Below are positions 1 to 5,351 of a stretch of DNA of 6,764 bases, one piece after another (the first letter of the stretch is position 1; each line of letters begins with the position of its first letter). The position numbers were made by a program, and so were the translations under genes. The stretch is from JBOGNO01 sp050747245 (GTDB lineage Bacteria; Acidobacteriota; Terriglobia; Acidiferrales; UBA7541). The notes beneath the pieces were generated by a model that saw only the letters and a program-made list of their open reading frames with translations, did no database searches and was not told the origin of the DNA. The stretch covers positions 1 to 6,764 of the forward strand of contig JBOGNO010000026.1 in NCBI GenBank assembly GCA_050747245.1. The letters run 5' to 3'.

Positions 1-48
1 GTCTACACCCTCATCTGGTCCCGCGGCCGCAAGGCCAACGGCGACTAA
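1..48 (+). CDS. C-terminal end of an unrecognised protein (partial)
   Basis: Only the last 15 codons are inside the window. They read VYTLIWSRGRKANGD and end at TAA 46-48. The frame choice is supported by a convincing intrinsic terminator about 17 bases after the stop. The hydrophobic VYTLIW followed by the basic SRGRK could be the end of a membrane helix with a positively charged cytoplasmic tail, but that is inference from very few residues. I do not recognise the family. Confidence 0.5.
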   Translation, partial: VYTLIWSRGRKANGD

Positions 49-64
49 GCCGGACCCGCAGCGA

Positions 65-97
65 GCCCCGTCCGCACCAGCGGCCGGGGCCTTTCCC
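65..97 (+). terminator. Intrinsic terminator after the left-edge gene
   Basis: GCCCCG (65-70) pairs with CGGGGC (85-90). The stem continues inward past one mismatch with CCG (72-74) and CGG (81-83), leaving a six-base loop. It is followed by CTTTCCC, a short T run of the kind seen in GC-rich alphaproteobacteria. It lies 16 bases after the TAA at 46-48, which is where a terminator for that gene should be. Confidence 0.6.
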
Positions 98-563
98 GTC
101 CAAGCGCGCCACCCCACTTCGATGCCGGCGGCCCGGGTTTCGATTTTGCCCGGCTTTCCGTGCGTAAGCGATTTCGTCGCAGCTTTTTCTACCGATCCAG
201 TACCCACTATTCCTAAATGGTGAGTCGTGATTCTCATGTCCGTGGTCAAGCATGATGGTCGTGCGCGTTCGTTCCGCGGCGGCGGTTATAGCAAGACGGG
301 CTGCGCATGGCAGGAGACGGAAGCTTCGCGACGACGGTTGATCAGACTCTGATGCGCGGATTGGATACCGCAAGACCGGGTATTCGTCTCGGGCCTGCCT
401 CTGTCGCAATCCGGGCGTCGATTGTGGTCGGCTACAGAATCACGTCGAGGATTGCCTGACCCAGCCTCCGCCTCCGGCGATGCGCAGCTTATTTCGGCGA
501 TGCGTGCTCGGCCCTCCCTTTCGATAGCGGCGTTGTTTGTTCAGGCGAACCCAACATATTCAT
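98..563. other. Stretch with no supportable gene
   Basis: I see no intact gene here on either strand. The longest open frame (minus strand, about 11-409) gives an arginine-rich, low-complexity translation with no family resemblance and runs across the terminator. By position this region should hold the middle and C-terminal part of the interrupted ATPase gene. It is too short for that (the family is about 400 residues), and I could not find the family's later motifs such as STHSADLL. Most of that gene therefore seems to be deleted or scrambled. A shifted minus frame below about 570 may hold a little more of it. Confidence 0.4.
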
Positions 564-670
564 TGGTGGCGATCGCCGACCATCGGCAAGCTCGACCTGA
601 ATGCGCACCTCAGGATCACGTCGCGCATGCAAGCATCGCAGTTTAGAAATCTCCCCGCGATCGATTATTG
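564..670 (-). pseudogene. AAA/ABC-type ATPase relic, part downstream of the insertion
   Basis: Read on the minus strand in the frame that continues from the other side of the element, this gives IIDRGEISKLRCLHARRD followed by PEVRIQVELADG. That matches what I recall of a roughly 400-residue family of predicted AAA ATPases (COG4637-like), in which FLRDIA, GGGLQKAV, RGGVSKIRCLAARR and EIEVEL follow the Walker A motif. After about 564 the frame no longer resembles the family, and the C-terminal two thirds, including the Walker B and signature regions, cannot be found. The left copy of the 8-bp target duplication is at 663-670. The family name comes from memory of related sequences and is moderately secure. 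Confidence 0.65.
663..670. repeat. Target-site duplication, left copy
   Basis: GATTATTG lies directly outside the left inverted repeat and is repeated exactly outside the right one (2651-2658). An 8-bp duplication fits the IS1 family, which makes duplications of about 8-9 bp. Confidence 0.92.
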
Positions 671-691
671 GGTAGTGGTACAGTTTGAAAT
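671..691. repeat. Left terminal inverted repeat
   Basis: This 21-bp repeat starts GGTAGTGGTACAG and is the exact reverse complement of 2630-2650. Identity stops at the next base inward. The GGTRRTG-like start resembles the ends of IS1 elements (IS1 itself starts GGTGATG). The transposase stop codon begins at the next base (692). Confidence 0.95.
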
Positions 692-1543
692 TCATTCATT
701 GCCGCACCTCGCCTCCCAAGTTTCCAGGACATCCACCAAATCGGACATTTCCCAAAGCTTGAGGGTAACGCCGGCCGCCATCGCAGGAGTGATCTTGAGC
801 GTCTGGTGGATGCGCACGAAATTGTAGTGCATGAAGTAGATCGCCATCATGTGCGCGTGATTCTCCGCCTTCTTTGAAAAGGCATTAGTAAGTCGCGTCA
901 TGCGGCGGTTGCCCATGCGCATCGAAAGATTGTTGCGCTCCGCAAACGACGTGCTGATATGCTTCGGGTCTGGACTACCTTCTACACGATGTTTGTGCGC
1001 GCTATTGCAAACTGCGGGACTGTAGCGATGCTGACCTTCCGGCGCCGCGCCGTACATTTTTACTAGCATCGCGTAATCAATGTCGGCACCGAACGCGCCT
1101 TCAACTGCTTGCAGATATGGCCTGTGACCGTCACTCGTTAGTTGAACTCGATTGGAAAGTCGCTTCGCAAGGTCGTTTATGAAAATCTCGGCCGCTTCGC
1201 TATCGCGGTCGCCGACATGCCAAGAAACCGCAAGCTTGCTATCCGCGTCCAGCCCAACCCACGTCCAAATGTCCCCAGCGCCTTCAGGAGCGGCTTTCGC
1301 GGCGGCGACGTTCCTCGCCTTCGCATAGCAAAATGCCCATGCCTCATCGACTTGCACGCGCTTGCAGGACAGATTTACGAGCGTGCGATCTTGGTAGTCG
1401 GAAAATGCCTTTCCCGCATCGACAAGGAGCTTCAGCAGCGTCGTCCGATTAATCCCTGTGAGTCGCGTGATCGCCCGTAGGGCAATGCCCTCCGCCATCA
1501 TTTGAAGGGCCTGTGCGCGCTTTTCGGCGGGGAGCTTGTTCAT
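692..1543 (-). CDS. IS1-like DDE transposase (283 aa)
   Basis: This enzyme should catalyse cut or copy and insertion of the 671-2650 element by a DDE transposase reaction at the inverted repeats. The start at ATG 1543 gives MNKLPAEKRAQAL, which matches the usual start of this IS1-like family; a TTG at 1561 and an ATG at 1549 are in frame upstream but fit less well. Residues about 17-44 form a helix-turn-helix (ALRAITRLTGINRTTLLKLL). Likely catalytic residues are D66 (QVDEAWAF), D138 (LTSDGHRPY) and E202 (SFAERNNL). The C-terminal YNFVRIHQTL and TPAMAAGV are family hallmarks. The frame is intact and of full length, with no programmed frameshift as in classical IS1. A strong promoter sits immediately upstream and implies a leaderless message. 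Confidence 0.93.
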   Translation of the reverse strand: MNKLPAEKRAQALQMMAEGIALRAITRLTGINRTTLLKLLVDAGKAFSDYQDRTLVNLSCKRVQVDEAWAFCYAKARNVAAAKAAPEGAGDIWTWVGLDADSKLAVSWHVGDRDSEAAEIFINDLAKRLSNRVQLTSDGHRPYLQAVEGAFGADIDYAMLVKMYGAAPEGQHRYSPAVCNSAHKHRVEGSPDPKHISTSFAERNNLSMRMGNRRMTRLTNAFSKKAENHAHMMAIYFMHYNFVRIHQTLKITPAMAAGVTLKLWEMSDLVDVLETWEARCGNE

Positions 1544-1550
1544 AGGCATG

Positions 1551-1579
1551 ATAATACACAATCATACCTGATCGGTCAA
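1551..1579 (-). promoter_or_regulatory. Sigma-70-type promoter of the transposase, leaderless placement
   Basis: On the minus strand TTGACC (1579-1574) and TATTAT (1556-1551) are separated by exactly 17 bases. Each box differs from consensus at only one position. A start about 7 bases below the -10 box falls at 1544-1543, that is at the ATG of the family-conserved MNKLP start. No ribosome binding site precedes that ATG, so translation from a leaderless mRNA is the natural reading. This is a sequence match only. Confidence 0.6.
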
Positions 1580-1781
1580 GCACAATCTTCCAGTTTAAAG
1601 GGGATTCCCTAATGTTTCTCATGATGCTATAAAGGCACTGCCACGCGCGCCGTTCGGCCGATTGGTCACGCGTGGCCAGTTCCTATCCCCCATACCAAGG
1701 GGGCGGCGCTAGCAGGGTATGTCTCCCCGCCATACGGACCCGAGGTGCGACCTCGGAGCCCGAACTTTATAAAATGGCCGC
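1562..1781. other. Intergenic region of the element with inverted repeats
   Basis: This 220-bp gap between the winged-helix gene and the transposase holds no gene. It has three dyads. ACTGCCACGCG (1637-1647) pairs with CGCGTGGCCAGT (1669-1680) with one bulged base. CCGAGGT (1740-1746) pairs with ACCTCGG (1750-1756) around a 3-base loop, 25 bases below the stop of the winged-helix gene. AGGGGATTCCCT (1599-1610) is an imperfect palindrome about 20 bases above the transposase -35 box. The 1740-1756 hairpin could weakly terminate passenger transcription, but it lacks a T run. Confidence 0.4.
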
Positions 1782-2210
1782 TTATGTGTGCTGCCCATTA
1801 GGGGCGATCACGTAGCGGCCATTGCGATTCTCAATTTTCCCCAGCTTTTTCTGATTCCAGAGCATAGCGCGCATGCTGCTCCGCTTGTATTTGGCCCCAA
1901 ACTTGGCGGTGAAGACGGCGAAAAGTTCGTCGGGTGTGAGCCCCGACGGGGATGCCGCCTTAATCCTTTTCAGTGCTTCCGCATTCTTGTTCCCGTAACC
2001 CAACCGGCGCCCCCGGCGCGTTAGTGCCTGACTGTGAGCGCCATGGCTCGCATCGCCATTTATCTGGGCAGGCGACTCATTGTTCACCGCCTGCAATTCC
2101 AGCCATTTATCGAAGGCGCGCTGCAACGTGTCCGCTTCCGCAGATGCATTTTGAGCCTCCGCGCGAAGGCGGCTTATCTCGCTACGCGTCCATTCTTCAT
2201 ATGAATGCAT
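1782..2210 (-). CDS. Passenger protein: coiled coil plus winged helix (142 aa)
   Basis: I do not recognise a named family. From ATG 2210, residues about 5-40 are a charged amphipathic helix likely to form a coiled coil (SEISRLRAEAQNASAEADTL). A polar linker of about 20 residues and a basic TRRGRRLGYG stretch follow. Residues about 76-137 look like a winged helix-turn-helix: ALKRIKAA, GLTPDELFAVFTAKFG, RSSMRAMLWNQKKLGKI and a wing ending NGRYVIAP. This suggests a dimeric DNA-binding protein, possibly a regulator or an accessory factor of transposition. TTG 2219 is an alternative start three codons upstream; neither start has a strong ribosome binding site. It lies between the KGG gene and the transposase inside the element, so it moves as cargo. 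The function is inference. Confidence 0.75.
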   Translation of the reverse strand: MHSYEEWTRSEISRLRAEAQNASAEADTLQRAFDKWLELQAVNNESPAQINGDASHGAHSQALTRRGRRLGYGNKNAEALKRIKAASPSGLTPDELFAVFTAKFGAKYKRSSMRAMLWNQKKLGKIENRNGRYVIAPNGQHT

Positions 2211-2227
2211 CTTGCACAACCCGTTTA

Positions 2228-2260
2228 TTCGATTCGCGGCAAACTAACGGCAGAATCGAA
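2228..2260. promoter_or_regulatory. Perfect 8-bp dyad upstream of the winged-helix gene
   Basis: TTCGATTC (2228-2235) and GAATCGAA (2253-2260) are exact reverse complements separated by 17 bases, centred about 34 bases above the ATG at 2210. The arms are 25 bp apart centre to centre, a little over two helical turns, as for an operator bound by a dimer. A weak promoter match (TTGCCA-17-TAGTTT) overlaps it. Binding by the adjacent winged-helix protein is a guess. Confidence 0.35.
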
Positions 2261-2323
2261 TTTTGGCAAGGTACAAGCGTTTATTTGTTTGGGGAACCAT
2301 ACGGCTGCAAGCGCAGATTTGCG

Positions 2324-2575
2324 TTAGTTTTTATTCCAACGCTTTTTCGCGGCTTCCTGCGCAATCCTTTTGCGCTCGGCTGGCGTCAACGAATCGGCAC
2401 GTGCCCGGCCGCCCTTAATGCCGCCTTTACGGCCTAGCTCAACGGCGGCGGGATTTTTGCCTTCGTCCTTTGGATCGGGGCCGGCGACGTCTGCTACCTG
2501 TCCGGTCAAAATATCGCCGATCAACTTTCCCAATTGAATTGGGTCACGCGGGCGGGGAAGGCGCTTGGGTGTCAT
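2324..2575 (-). CDS. Passenger protein: small basic KGG-type protein (83 aa)
   Basis: The start at ATG 2575 gives MTPKRLPRPRDPIQLGKLI. Residues about 41-81 carry a glycine- and lysine-rich motif (AAVELGRKGGIKGGRARA) and then a basic helix (LTPAERKRIAQEAAKKRW). Short proteins with RDPxQLxKxIxDIxTG followed by GRKGGxKGGxARA and an IAxxAAxxRW tail are common in Hyphomicrobiales. They are usually annotated as hypothetical, histone-like or RNA-binding, and I know of no proven role. Charge and composition suggest nucleic-acid binding. It is the first gene inside the right repeat of the element. A promoter just upstream places the transcript start at the ATG itself, and there is no visible ribosome binding site. 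Confidence 0.82.
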   Translation of the reverse strand: MTPKRLPRPRDPIQLGKLIGDILTGQVADVAGPDPKDEGKNPAAVELGRKGGIKGGRARADSLTPAERKRIAQEAAKKRWNKN

Positions 2576-2581
2576 GCTAAA

Positions 2582-2610
2582 AATATGGCACGCCCCAGGC
2601 GATGGAGCAA
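2582..2610 (-). promoter_or_regulatory. Candidate promoter of the KGG-type passenger gene
   Basis: On the minus strand TTGCTC (2610-2605) and CATATT (2587-2582) are 17 bases apart, matching consensus at 3 and 4 of 6 positions. Six bases separate the -10 box from ATG 2575, so the predicted start is the A of the ATG. The arrangement copies that of the transposase promoter. It is weaker and could be chance. Confidence 0.4.
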
Positions 2611-2629
2611 ATGGCCAAAACGGCCCAGG

Positions 2630-2650
2630 ATTTCAAACTGTACCACTACC
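2630..2650. repeat. Right terminal inverted repeat
   Basis: This 21-bp sequence is the exact reverse complement of 671-691 and ends CTGTACCACTACC at the outer edge. It is followed at once by the second copy of the target duplication. Confidence 0.95.
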
Positions 2651-2658
2651 GATTATTG
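2651..2658. repeat. Target-site duplication, right copy
   Basis: GATTATTG lies directly outside the right inverted repeat, identical to 663-670. Confidence 0.92.
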
Positions 2659-2832
2659 CCTTCTGTAGGCCGCCACCTTGAGATATGCTAATGTCACGTA
2701 AAAACGGGAATACGTCGTGCAGATTAGACGTGCCGGTAGCATTCGCTCCTAGGAGGTACGTGGTTCCCCTAGGCTCACATTAACATCACATAAATTTCAC
2801 CAATTCTTGAGGACTAGGCGGATAACAAACAT
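2651..2832 (-). pseudogene. AAA/ABC-type ATPase relic, N-terminal part with broken Walker A
   Basis: ATG 2832 has a good ribosome binding site (GGGAGAAG, 2844-2837) and gives MFVIRLVLKNW, then TGA at 2799-2797, then NLCDVNVSLGEP. A one-base frameshift near 2762-2768 leads into TYLLGANATGTSNLHDVF and PFLRDISISQGGGLQKA, which runs into the insertion. Intact relatives, as I remember them, read LKNWRNF, then a beta strand, then GANASGKSN, then FLRDIA and GGGLQKAV. So the stop looks like CGA changed to TGA. The Walker A lysine is a threonine codon (2729-2731), which should abolish ATP binding. With the insertion and a missing C-terminus the gene is certainly dead. Related ATPases (RecF/SMC-like, OLD-like) often occur in defence contexts. 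Confidence 0.75.
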
Positions 2833-2844
2833 ATTTCTTCTCCC

Positions 2845-3153
2845 AAATCGCGATCTATTACGTTTTACGGGCAGCGTTGACGGAGGGGCGCTCATGTTCG
2901 CACTGTAGAGATTGGACGCGCCTTTGTCGACACGACGGCACGTATTACCTACGGGGCATTGGGTGAATCGCGCCCAGCTAACATTCTCAATCAAGCAAAT
3001 TAAGCAATATTAGGGATCAATCACCCCGAACTTCAAACTGACAGTATCGCGTTGGCGGTCCCATGGACTTCGTCCGCTCTCCCGTGTTACGGCGCGAGAC
3101 AATCACGCCGGCGCCATACCACGCCGGGCGCGCCTTGACATAGAGCCCCCCAA
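2845..3153. other. Intergenic region between the ATPase relic and purB
   Basis: About 310 bp between two divergently oriented genes, so it should contain both promoters. I see no gene and no clear structured RNA. No convincing -35/-10 pair for purB stands out. The region is visibly richer in A and T than purB in places. Confidence 0.4.
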
Positions 3154-4461
3154 ATGATCCCGCGCTATTCCCGGCCTGAAATGTCCGCCATCTGGGAGGC
3201 GCAAACGCGATTTCGCATCTGGTTCGAGATCGAGGCGCATGCCTGCGATGCGCTGGCCGAAATCGGCGTCATCCCGAAGGAGGCCGCCAGAGCGATCTGG
3301 GAAAAGGCCGGCAATGCAACGCTCGACGCGGCGCGGATCGACGAGATCGAAAAGGTCACGCGTCATGATGTCGTCGCCTTTTTGACTCACCTCGCCGAAT
3401 TCATCGGAACAGAGTCGCGCTTCGTGCATCAAGGCATGACATCTTCCGACGTGCTCGATACATGTTTGGCCGTGCAGCTCACCCGGGCCTCGGACATTCT
3501 ATTGGCCGATATCGACGCCTTGCTTGACGTGTTAAAACGCCGCGCGTTCGAGCACAAGCTCACGCCCATGATCGGCCGCTCGCATGGCATCCACGCCGAG
3601 CCAATGACATTTGGGCTAAAGCTCGCGCAAGCCTATGCCGAATTTTTGCGCGCCCGCGCGCGGCTGGTAAATGCGCGGAAAGAAATCGCGACCTGCGCGA
3701 TTTCCGGCGCCGTCGGCACTTATGCGAATATCGATCCGCGCGTCGAGGCTCATGTCGCGGCAAAACTCGGGCTTGCGGTCGAGCCTGCCTCGACGCAGAT
3801 CATTCCGCGCGATCGTCACGCGATGTTTTTTGCAACGCTAGCCGTCATTGCGTCCTCGTTGGAGCGGCTGGCAACCGAGATCAGGCATTTGCAGCGAACA
3901 GAGGTGCTGGAAGCGGAGGAGTTTTTTTCGGAAGGCCAGAAGGGCTCGTCCGCCATGCCGCACAAGCGCAATCCGGTCTTGAGCGAAAACATCACAGGCC
4001 TCGCGCGGCTCGTGCGTGGCATGGCGACGCCGGCCATGGAGAACGTCGCACTTTGGCACGAGCGCGACATTTCGCATTCCTCCGTCGAGCGGATGATCGC
4101 GCCGGACGCGACGATCACCCTCGATTTCGCGCTCGCCCGTCTTACCCAAGTGATCGACAAGCTCATTGTCTATCCCGCCAATATGAAAAAAAATCTGGAC
4201 CGGCTAGGCGGCCTTATTCATTCGCAGAGGGTTCTGCTCGCGCTCACTCAAAAAGGCTTAAGCCGCGAGGAGGCTTATGGCTTGGTTCAGCGCAACGCCA
4301 TGCCGGTCTGGCGCGGCGAAGGTGATTTTTTGACGCTCCTGAAAAGCGACAAGGACGTGCGCAAGGCGCTAAGCGATGCCGAACTCGAAGAGTTGTTCGA
4401 TCTTGGTTACCATTTGAAGAATATCGATTTCATCTTTAAGCGCGTCTTTGGCGAGAGCTGA
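3154..4461 (+). CDS. purB: Adenylosuccinate lyase (435 aa)
   Basis: This cytoplasmic homotetrameric enzyme of the fumarase/aspartase superfamily cleaves SAICAR to AICAR plus fumarate, and adenylosuccinate to AMP plus fumarate, in purine synthesis. The length (435 aa) and the start MIPRYSRPEM are typical of the short Bacillus/alphaproteobacterial type. Visible motifs are TRHDVVAF with H71, MTSSDVLDT (95-103), GRSHGIHAEPMTFG with the likely general acid H144, and the mobile signature loop GSSAMPHKRNP (264-274) with the catalytic serine at S265 or S266. Every key residue is present and the frame is intact. The start follows family convention. No good ribosome binding site precedes it (AGAGCCCCCCAA). 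The next gene follows after 127 bp on the same strand. Confidence 0.97.
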   Translation: MIPRYSRPEMSAIWEAQTRFRIWFEIEAHACDALAEIGVIPKEAARAIWEKAGNATLDAARIDEIEKVTRHDVVAFLTHLAEFIGTESRFVHQGMTSSDVLDTCLAVQLTRASDILLADIDALLDVLKRRAFEHKLTPMIGRSHGIHAEPMTFGLKLAQAYAEFLRARARLVNARKEIATCAISGAVGTYANIDPRVEAHVAAKLGLAVEPASTQIIPRDRHAMFFATLAVIASSLERLATEIRHLQRTEVLEAEEFFSEGQKGSSAMPHKRNPVLSENITGLARLVRGMATPAMENVALWHERDISHSSVERMIAPDATITLDFALARLTQVIDKLIVYPANMKKNLDRLGGLIHSQRVLLALTQKGLSREEAYGLVQRNAMPVWRGEGDFLTLLKSDKDVRKALSDAELEELFDLGYHLKNIDFIFKRVFGES

Positions 4462-4588
4462 CGGTCGCTGTGGCTCTCGGCGCGGAAAAAGGACCTGAGA
4501 CGCCAATGCCTCGGCGCTCTCGCCTGGGACCTCGCACAAAAGAACCTAGGCACGGCGCCGCCTGAACGACGGCCACGAGTTTTTTTCG

Positions 4589-5095
4589 ATGCGCGCAGCC
4601 GAAGCCGAAATTCTCGTCATACCGGGCCTCGGCGGGTCTGGGCCGGACCATTGGCAGAGCCGTTGGGAAGCCAAAATCCCGTCCGTGCGCCGCGTCGTTC
4701 AGGCGGATTTTGAGCATCCCGCCCTCGACGCATGGCGGGACCGCATCGGCGAGGAAGTGGAGCGCGCGGCGCGCCCGGTCATTCTTGTCGCTCATAGTCT
4801 CGGCGTGCTCGCGGCCGTGCATGCCGCGCCCTTCTTGGCAAAAGGCGAAAGCAGCGGCAAGGTCAAGGGGGCCTTTCTGGTCGCCCCGCCTTCCGTAAAG
4901 ATTCTCGCCGGGCTCGATGCGCTCGATCCCGCTTTCCTGATCGTGCCGGGCGAACCGCTTCCTTTCCCTTCCCTAGTGATCGCGAGCCGCGACGATCCTT
5001 TTGCGTCCTTTGCCGAAAGCGAGGCTTTCGCGCACACGCTTGGCGCGGAGCTGATCGACGCCGGATTTTCAGGCCACATCAATAGCGAAAGCTGA
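4589..5095 (+). CDS. RBBP9/YdeN-like alpha/beta hydrolase, C-terminally truncated (168 aa)
   Basis: This is a small cytoplasmic serine hydrolase of the RBBP9/YdeN family (DUF1234-like), whose substrates are mostly unknown. The N-terminus has VIPGLGGSGPDHWQSRWE, the usual oxyanion-side loop. The nucleophile is S70 in VAHSLGVLA, the acid probably D136 in ASRDDPF, and the histidine H163 in GFSGHINSES, so the full triad is still encoded. Relatives continue after GHINxES with a glycine and then HGPWPEG and a final helix. Here a TGA stands at that glycine position (5093-5095) and the expected tail follows in the same frame. The protein therefore lacks its last helix and may be unstable. It sits 127 bp after purB on the same strand. 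The start ATG 4589 has no clear ribosome binding site. Confidence 0.85.
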   Translation: MRAAEAEILVIPGLGGSGPDHWQSRWEAKIPSVRRVVQADFEHPALDAWRDRIGEEVERAARPVILVAHSLGVLAAVHAAPFLAKGESSGKVKGAFLVAPPSVKILAGLDALDPAFLIVPGEPLPFPSLVIASRDDPFASFAESEAFAHTLGAELIDAGFSGHINSES

Positions 5096-5152
5096 CACGG
5101 CCCCTGGCCGGAAGGCGTCATGCGTTTCGCTGCATTCTTGAAGACGCTCTGA
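5093..5152 (+). other. In-frame TGA and cut-off C-terminal tail of the hydrolase
   Basis: After TGA 5093-5095 the same frame reads HGPWPEGVMRFAAFLKTL and then TGA at 5150-5152. This is the typical end of the family (G-HGPWPEG, then a helix ending FLK-L), which normally has glycine where the first TGA stands. One base change (GGA to TGA) explains it. The restored protein would be 187 residues. Confidence 0.8.
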
Positions 5153-5163
5153 GGGCGAAAGAA

Positions 5164-5193
5164 GCATTGTCGCAAGTTGCATGCGCACAATGC
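5164..5193 (+). terminator. Possible weak hairpin after the hydrolase gene
   Basis: GCATTGT (5164-5170) pairs exactly with ACAATGC (5187-5193), with further pairing CGC/GCG inside next to one unpaired base. It lies 11 bases after the full-length stop at 5152. There is no T run after it, so termination is uncertain. Confidence 0.3.
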
Positions 5194-5286
5194 CGAAAAG
5201 CGCGTCAAACGGTGTAAAGTCCAGCCCTAATCGCCTTGGACAATTGCTGCGCAACACGTCCCGGTGTATGTAGCTGAATTAAATAA

Positions 5287-5331
5287 GGTTGGGTTTCACG
5301 CACGTCTATGTGTCCCTTTGTCGACCCAACC
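5287..5331. repeat. Perfect 8-bp inverted repeat in the leader of the HEPN-like gene
   Basis: GGTTGGGT (5287-5294) is the exact reverse complement of ACCCAACC (5324-5331), with a 29-base loop. The right arm ends 20 bases before ATG 5352. It could fold in a leader RNA or be a protein site. It also spans the alternative TTG start at 5289. Confidence 0.35.
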
Positions 5332-5351
5332 GAAGAATTTGGGGGCTACTG

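Larger units (their letters stand above)
671..2650 (-). mobile_element. Complete IS1-like insertion element carrying two passenger genes
   Basis: The element is 1,980 bp, bounded by perfect 21-bp inverted repeats (671-691 and 2630-2650) that start GGTAGTGGTACAG at each outer end, with an 8-bp duplication (GATTATTG) just outside both. All three genes lie on the minus strand in the order KGG-type small protein, winged-helix protein, transposase. The transposase stop codon abuts the left repeat and the first promoter lies just inside the right repeat, so little space is wasted. Single-gene IS1 relatives are usually about 0.7-1.1 kb, so about half of this element is cargo. Perfect ends and a perfect duplication suggest a recent, possibly still active insertion. 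I cannot tell from one copy whether this type is already catalogued. Confidence 0.92.

Noticed and set aside
11..409. Long open frame on the minus strand at the left edge
   Set aside because: The translation is arginine-rich with no recognisable motif, and it overlaps a good terminator for the opposite strand. It looks like chance openness in GC-rich DNA.
1544..1561. Upstream TTG (1561) and ATG (1549) starts of the transposase
   Set aside because: The family begins at MNKLP, and the near-consensus promoter places the transcript start below both codons.
2746..2755. Perfect palindrome CTCCTAGGAG
   Set aside because: It lies in the coding remains of the ATPase (codons just before and in Walker A), so coding history explains it without a regulatory role.
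3031..3047. TTCAAACTG resembling part of the element's inverted repeat
   Set aside because: Only nine bases match and the sequence then diverges. There is no second end or duplication, so it is probably chance.
3135..3140. Perfect TTGACA just before purB
   Set aside because: It is only 13 bases from the purB ATG, so a -10 box 17 bases further on would lie inside the gene (TCCCGC there) and does not match.
3560..4325. Several open frames of 67-116 residues overlapping purB in other frames
   Set aside because: They are shadows of the purB reading frame, have no family resemblance, and purB is complete.
4453..4478. GAGAGC/GCTCTC stem at the end of purB as a terminator
   Set aside because: It includes the last purB codons, has a 14-base loop and is followed by GGCGCGGAAAAAGG rather than T residues, so it is not a convincing terminator.
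5093..5095. TGA read as selenocysteine in the hydrolase
   Set aside because: The family has glycine here, not cysteine, and this position is not catalytic. A nonsense mutation is simpler.
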